Shown: piece after piece, positions 61,201 to 64,000 of the stretch
Layout: each line of letters opens with the position of its first letter
Numbering within the stretch: the first letter of the stretch is position 1
NCBI GenBank assembly: GCA_016124755.1
Contig: WGNA01000022.1
Span: 35,900 to 99,899, forward strand
Direction of reading: 5' to 3'
From: Bacteroidota bacterium
Lineage (GTDB): Bacteria; Bacteroidota; Bacteroidia; NS11-12g; UBA9320
DNA: 64,000 nucleotides
The notes under the pieces: generated by a model
The model's input: only the letters and a program-made list of their open reading frames with translations
The model's database searches: none
Told to the model about the DNA's origin: nothing
Translations under genes and position numbers: made by a program

Positions 61201-63718
61201 TAAAGGAGATAAAACCCATGCTGCCGGCTTCATCTTCTTTTTTCGGTGGGAGGTTAATATCACTGAAGGTAAATAGAATTATGTTGTCCTGAATCACATA
61301 ATTATAAATGTGGCTGGAATGCAAAATTTGTAATGAAGCTGGATCCAGATTTTGCGGCAAAGTGTCGATCACGTTTACTTCTAAAGCGCTGGCCGTTCCT
61401 TCATTCTGAAATTGAATGGTATATTTTATTTCTAGGTTATCAACTGTGAAAATGCTATCGGGTTCAGAAGATTTAATGTTTGGGTCGTATGGAGAAACCA
61501 CAATGAATTTTGCCGAGTCCTGATTGTTTGAAGGGTTTAGATCGACTTTCAATATTGAACTGTCACATTGCACAAAAGACCATAATGAATCTCCGGTTTT
61601 AAGACCTTTTGTATTTAAATAAAAGTAATAGCGTTGTATTTGACCTGGAGAGAAATTAGCAATTTTTCTTGAATATAAATCAGAACCTAAGTAATCCCAA
61701 CCAGAACTGCTTTTTACTGAATCTACAAGTGAGTGTTGAATCTTTGCATAAATTATTATGGTATCAAATTTCTGAACTCCTGGATTACTTACCTCTATTG
61801 CTGCATGGCAATCTGATCCTCGTCTTAATTTATTTCCGGTATTGTATGTTATTGCTAATTTAACATCCGGTATGGGTTTTCGAAATAGAAGAAAGTTGTT
61901 GGTATAAATCGTTTTGCCAGCAACGAAATTAATCTGAGAGGTTTGAAAACATCTCGATTCATAGCGCGAAGTATCTTGAAGTAATTGAACCGTATAAGTA
62001 CCCGAGGAATCTAATTGAATGAGAAAGAATCCATTTTCATCGGTGGTAACCGTTTTATTTCCTGGCGTAATTTTTAACATTTGATTTGCTACACCGGATT
62101 TAATGACTTGACATGAATCCTTATCGAGGAAGACATTCCCGGCTATTCCTCTTTTAAGTCTTGAGTAAAAATTGAGTTGATAAGAAGAATCCTTCCTCAC
62201 ATATTGTTGAATGCTGTCGCATAGTTCTTCGTACCAAGGCGATGGCATTATTTTAATGTTGTGCATTCCTGTGTCCGAACAAGACTTATACTGGCCGTTT
62301 TCGTCGGAATAAACATAGTACAAGGATTTACCATGGATTCCAATTTTACGAATCACACCTAATTTTGATTCACCATTATCAAATGCGCAATTGAGGTTCG
62401 TATCATTTTGGATTTGCCCGACAATTTTTGCCTGTTGAACAGAAGTATCGAAATATACACCTATGGTTTTTTGATTTACCGAGCTGGATTTGCATCCGTC
62501 ATATACCACTCGAACTGGTATCATAAGTGGTTTATTAACAAAATTTGCAAAATTAATTTTGGTTAAATCCAAACAATATGTTGAAGACATGCTTTCTTTT
62601 GAAGAACTAATATGTGTGGTAATAGAAACTCCGGGAGGTAATTCTAAATCATAATTTGTGGGTGTTAAGTAGTTAGAACTGCTAGTTTTATATCCTCTGG
62701 CGTATATGGAAACACATTGTCCATTTTCAATCAAGCATGGAGTTGTTTTTAATGTATCTGGAGAATTGAGAATGACCTCTGGTGCATCATTAATGTTTTT
62801 GACCGGAGAATTAATTTCGAAGATGACTTCTCTCCTTGTCGTGCTAATGACTTTATACGTCCCGGATGAATCTTTTCGCCATTCTTTGACTTCAAAAGTA
62901 CAAAGAGTTGTTTGTCCACAAGCTGTAGGAGTAAAGATAAGATTACCTAACAACGGATCCAAATAAAGACCTGTTGGGAATTTTACATTGGGATTGATAA
63001 CGCCGGTTCCCTTAGGATCATAAACTTTTATAGGGCTTAAATAGGTATATGAATATTGGTATTGTACTGGTTTATTCCAACGAGCCATTGGTTGGCCAAA
63101 CTTGAAAGAAAGTGAATCATTGTCTATATAATCAAAGGCAGCAACACTTGAGTAGACGGGGTTATTGCAATACATTTTAAATGGGAGTTGGCCAAGAAAC
63201 TGAGGTGAGCTATTTGTAGCACCAAGGCAAACATTAAATGTGGTAAAAGCATAAGAACTATCATTTGTACCAACAACGGTGGTCAGATTTAGACTTTGAC
63301 AACAAATTTTGGTTTCTACTATGAAATCACAATAAGTCCCGGATCCTAAAAGGGAGTTATAAGGCGATGTGTTAAAATTTATTTTGGCTTCATAAGTCTG
63401 TTCTTCAATTGCGGCTCCACCCGTGCAGGATCGATTTGCTATACTACAAACACTTGACACATCTTTGATGGAAACCAATTTTAATGTTATCGAAGATGAA
63501 CCACTTCCATTTAATTGACGAAGTTTTGGAAAAATCTTGGAAGTAGTTAATGCAATCCCGCCGCAATCAACATAATATTTAAATTGAAAAGTGTAAGACT
63601 TGGATGAATCACAAGTGAAGGTGATATGGGATCCTAATATGTGATTTCCAAAACTTTTGATGGGAAATAGTCCAAAAAGTAAAAGGCAAACTATGCCCCA
63701 AAACATTTTTAATTTCAT
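58289..63718 (-). CDS. Giant multidomain surface protein with type B T9SS sorting domain
   Basis: The 1809-residue protein has a signal peptide (FWGIVCLLLFGLFPIKSFGN). The N-terminal Cys-rich region (about 25-420) starts HILGSHITFTCD, as in gliding motility-associated proteins. Two or three SdrD-B/CNA-B-like modules (about 430-640; YVYSDENGQYKSC, VTTDENGFFLIQLD) and a DUF11-like beta domain (about 745-880; IKYTIQFQNEGTASALEVNV) follow. PKD-like domains come next (about 1085-1720; WNWGDGSIEHF, NLTWGDGARQN), including a 163-residue tandem duplication. The type B T9SS C-terminal domain is at about 1725-1809 (IPNAYSPNNDMLNDGFAIFP). It is likely a secreted, surface-attached adhesin (inference). 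It begins with an ATG preceded by a near-consensus -7 box (CATATTTG). Confidence 0.88.
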   Translation of the reverse strand: MKLKMFWGIVCLLLFGLFPIKSFGNHILGSHITFTCDSSKSYTFQFKYYVDCGGIALTTSKIFPKLRQLNGSGSSSITLKLVSIKDVSSVCSIANRSCTGGAAIEEQTYEAKINFNTSPYNSLLGSGTYCDFIVETKICCQSLNLTTVVGTNDSSYAFTTFNVCLGATNSSPQFLGQLPFKMYCNNPVYSSVAAFDYIDNDSLSFKFGQPMARWNKPVQYQYSYTYLSPIKVYDPKGTGVINPNVKFPTGLYLDPLLGNLIFTPTACGQTTLCTFEVKEWRKDSSGTYKVISTTRREVIFEINSPVKNINDAPEVILNSPDTLKTTPCLIENGQCVSIYARGYKTSSSNYLTPTNYDLELPPGVSITTHISSSKESMSSTYCLDLTKINFANFVNKPLMIPVRVVYDGCKSSSVNQKTIGVYFDTSVQQAKIVGQIQNDTNLNCAFDNGESKLGVIRKIGIHGKSLYYVYSDENGQYKSCSDTGMHNIKIMPSPWYEELCDSIQQYVRKDSSYQLNFYSRLKRGIAGNVFLDKDSCQVIKSGVANQMLKITPGNKTVTTDENGFFLIQLDSSGTYTVQLLQDTSRYESRCFQTSQINFVAGKTIYTNNFLLFRKPIPDVKLAITYNTGNKLRRGSDCHAAIEVSNPGVQKFDTIIIYAKIQHSLVDSVKSSSGWDYLGSDLYSRKIANFSPGQIQRYYFYLNTKGLKTGDSLWSFVQCDSSILKVDLNPSNNQDSAKFIVVSPYDPNIKSSEPDSIFTVDNLEIKYTIQFQNEGTASALEVNVIDTLPQNLDPASLQILHSSHIYNYVIQDNIILFTFSDINLPPKKEDEAGSMGFISFSLKLRDEIKDAQYVKNRAGIYFDIEDVVLTNTAVNHFKSPIEFRDNSPRFYCAEDPINLPFYTNFQTNSGNTFILEMSDSSGSDTTFRGIDTISSSALSDTFVLNVPKFAITGDHYAFRIKSTDLNTIMFDSAYIRNIRIQRLNTSKLITTKNPICGDDVFSTSVSVNYAQNDFYVNDTLLAKTGGTFLSDSLKNGSLIYCLQTTSEGCHTHSDSVVVTVFSQPRLSFLSDSFFCVDSANVELALGISHSHGIGKSDTVEWNWGDGSIEHFSISDLRHSRSFTPGIQMLSFKSQNQICIDSFTQKIITKIHPAASFDIEFDKICEADSLLITNTSTVVFGNIAKLNFDLEDGTSDYDSLFKHQFPDSGNYQIKLIATDNFGCHDTSQKSVTVVKGPVAKIITDKPEACLVDALFNFSSEIRNPFLYRSWSYDGQKSADSSFQYKFSKTGSYVVNLFVKGVGSCSDSTVVNINVYPSEPAAFSIPDLMCNNNSLSVSADQINSGVTYHWKSAFKNVTHNSITLDGSWPLGNNELKLITETTHGCLDSISKFVVIVPKPQIKINSDSVCFPELSELINQSTALTDSTYFNLIWGDGSQQNNIPFAKSWNHSFSPGVYLGTLYAQTSICSDSAFFTKTVFDKPQAFYTIPDLMCNTHTVTVSPAPISSGLTYYWQSDFKNVTGNSITIDGSWPLGRNDLTLISETIHNCRNSITKSIVIIPKPRLDITSDSVCFPETSSIINQSIDITDSTFFNLTWGDGARQNNLPFANSWNHTFSPGSYPGTLYAQTSICSDSVSFTHVVYEKPEASFSVKSRNNEPLWLDISNSSQKADHHFWMFEESGNEEENNTPTFSHHYDLPAQHTIALRVTTDNGCWDTVSIGQYIVDRLHFLIPNAYSPNNDMLNDGFAIFPKEFIAEVDFVLIGRHGKTMVHSTDINNLINIDLPLGVYAYELRIKDIFGQDYFFSDRITVIK
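58790..59768 (-). repeat. Tandem in-frame duplication (~489-bp period) within the giant surface protein
   Basis: Two adjacent blocks encode about 163 residues each (about 1318-1480 and 1481-1643), both with PDLMCN, DGSWPLG, SDSVCFPE, SWNH and TLYAQTSICSDS. At DNA level the string CACTGTCGGAACAAATGGA recurs at about 58825 and 59314, a spacing of 489 bp. Confidence 0.85.
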
Positions 63719-63860
63719 AGCTCAGGTGTTGTAACAAATATGATCTAAATCCTGAGATTTATCAATGGTGATGTTTGGCTTGATTGATCTACGATTAAAT
63801 ACTTCTCCGTTAGGATATACCAAGATTGTAAATTGTTTTAGGATCAATGTACCATCTCAT

Positions 63861-64000
63861 TTCTTCTCACTTTTTTCTTGATAAAAAAGTAAGCAAAAAA
63901 TCAAGTCGGAAAGAAAGCTGCCCAAGCGCCCTTTATCATTTGTTGAAAATCTGGGGAAAGAGGTGTCAAGCACTTTCCCCGATTTTCTACCAAATGACAA
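63861..64000. repeat. Dispersed structured repeat, copy B, cut by window end
   Basis: This segment aligns with 34671-34808 with three substitutions and two single-base insertions. It contains the same overlapping inverted repeats and the long stem. One insertion adds a G to the left arm (CTGGGGAAAG) and the other a C to the right arm (CTTTCCCCG), preserving pairing. The right part lies outside the window. Confidence 0.88.

Noticed and set aside
1..64000. Prophage, integrative element, insertion sequence, restriction system, biosynthetic cluster or other defence island
   Set aside because: No integrase, transposase, phage structural gene, methyltransferase or biosynthetic megasynthase was recognised; gene content is core chromosomal.

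Overview
This 64 kb window comes from a Bacteroidota chromosome, most likely class Flavobacteriia (order Flavobacteriales; family not resolvable by eye). The evidence is: several proteins with type IX secretion (T9SS) C-terminal sorting domains; T9SS and gliding genes (gldB, porD/DUF4835, sprE/porW); the lineage gene order bamD - omega subunit - coaBC - porD; DUF4290 next to murA; a DnaJ with a reduced zinc finger; an F1Fo ATP synthase operon lacking atpD and atpC; and promoters of the TAnnTTTG type. I see no rRNA, tRNA, CRISPR array, insertion sequence or prophage. Almost everything is core chromosome with compact gene packing.

Layout. 1-9.3 kb: end of an M1 aminopeptidase, radC, rpsT, a solitary YhcG/DUF1016 nuclease, a polysaccharide flippase plus acyltransferase, a DoxX/VOC pair and two envelope proteins of unknown role. 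9.4-13.6 kb: glyS convergent with a class A penicillin-binding protein. 13.6-17.9 kb: a gene-poor stretch ending in a strong terminator, then a PKD-repeat T9SS cargo protein, an ECF sigma factor and a membrane protein overlapping it by ATGA. 17.9-24.1 kb: an aldehyde dehydrogenase, a repeat-bearing spacer, DUF4290-murA-tlpA-like, then grpE-dnaJ. 24.1-29.8 kb: a beta-helix T9SS cargo protein and the bamD-omega-coaBC-porD operon. 30-34.6 kb: an alpha-oxoamine synthase, a type B T9SS cargo protein and a helix-hairpin-helix protein. 34.6-41.6 kb: a structured dispersed repeat, gldB, an outer-membrane barrel protein, nadE, an aldose epimerase-like gene, fumarylacetoacetase and pyrD. 41.6-52.5 kb: an envelope block (MCE/MlaD, amidase, LptD, a second PBP1A, SprE/PorW, M23 peptidase, bactofilin). 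52.4-58.2 kb: the ATP synthase operon. 58.3-63.7 kb: an 1809-residue T9SS surface protein. The window ends inside a second copy of the dispersed repeat.

The genes form a coherent envelope picture: peptidoglycan synthesis and remodelling (murA, two PBP1As, amidase, M23, bactofilin), outer-membrane assembly (bamD, lptD, MCE protein), T9SS/gliding machinery (gldB, porD, sprE) and large T9SS substrates.

The most interesting items are not classical genes: a dispersed hairpin element whose two copies differ by a compensatory stem change; twin 16-bp palindromes exactly 280 bp apart, each preceded by a 14-nt alternating purine-pyrimidine tract; a probable unannotated short transcript before the PKD gene; an ECF sigma factor paired with a protein carrying both an inner-membrane helix and a barrel-like C-terminus; eight convergent gene pairs with stop codons overlapping or within 14 bp; and recurring -7 boxes placed 4-7 nt before start codons. 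I found no convincing complete new multi-gene system. Everything here is read by eye, without database searches.
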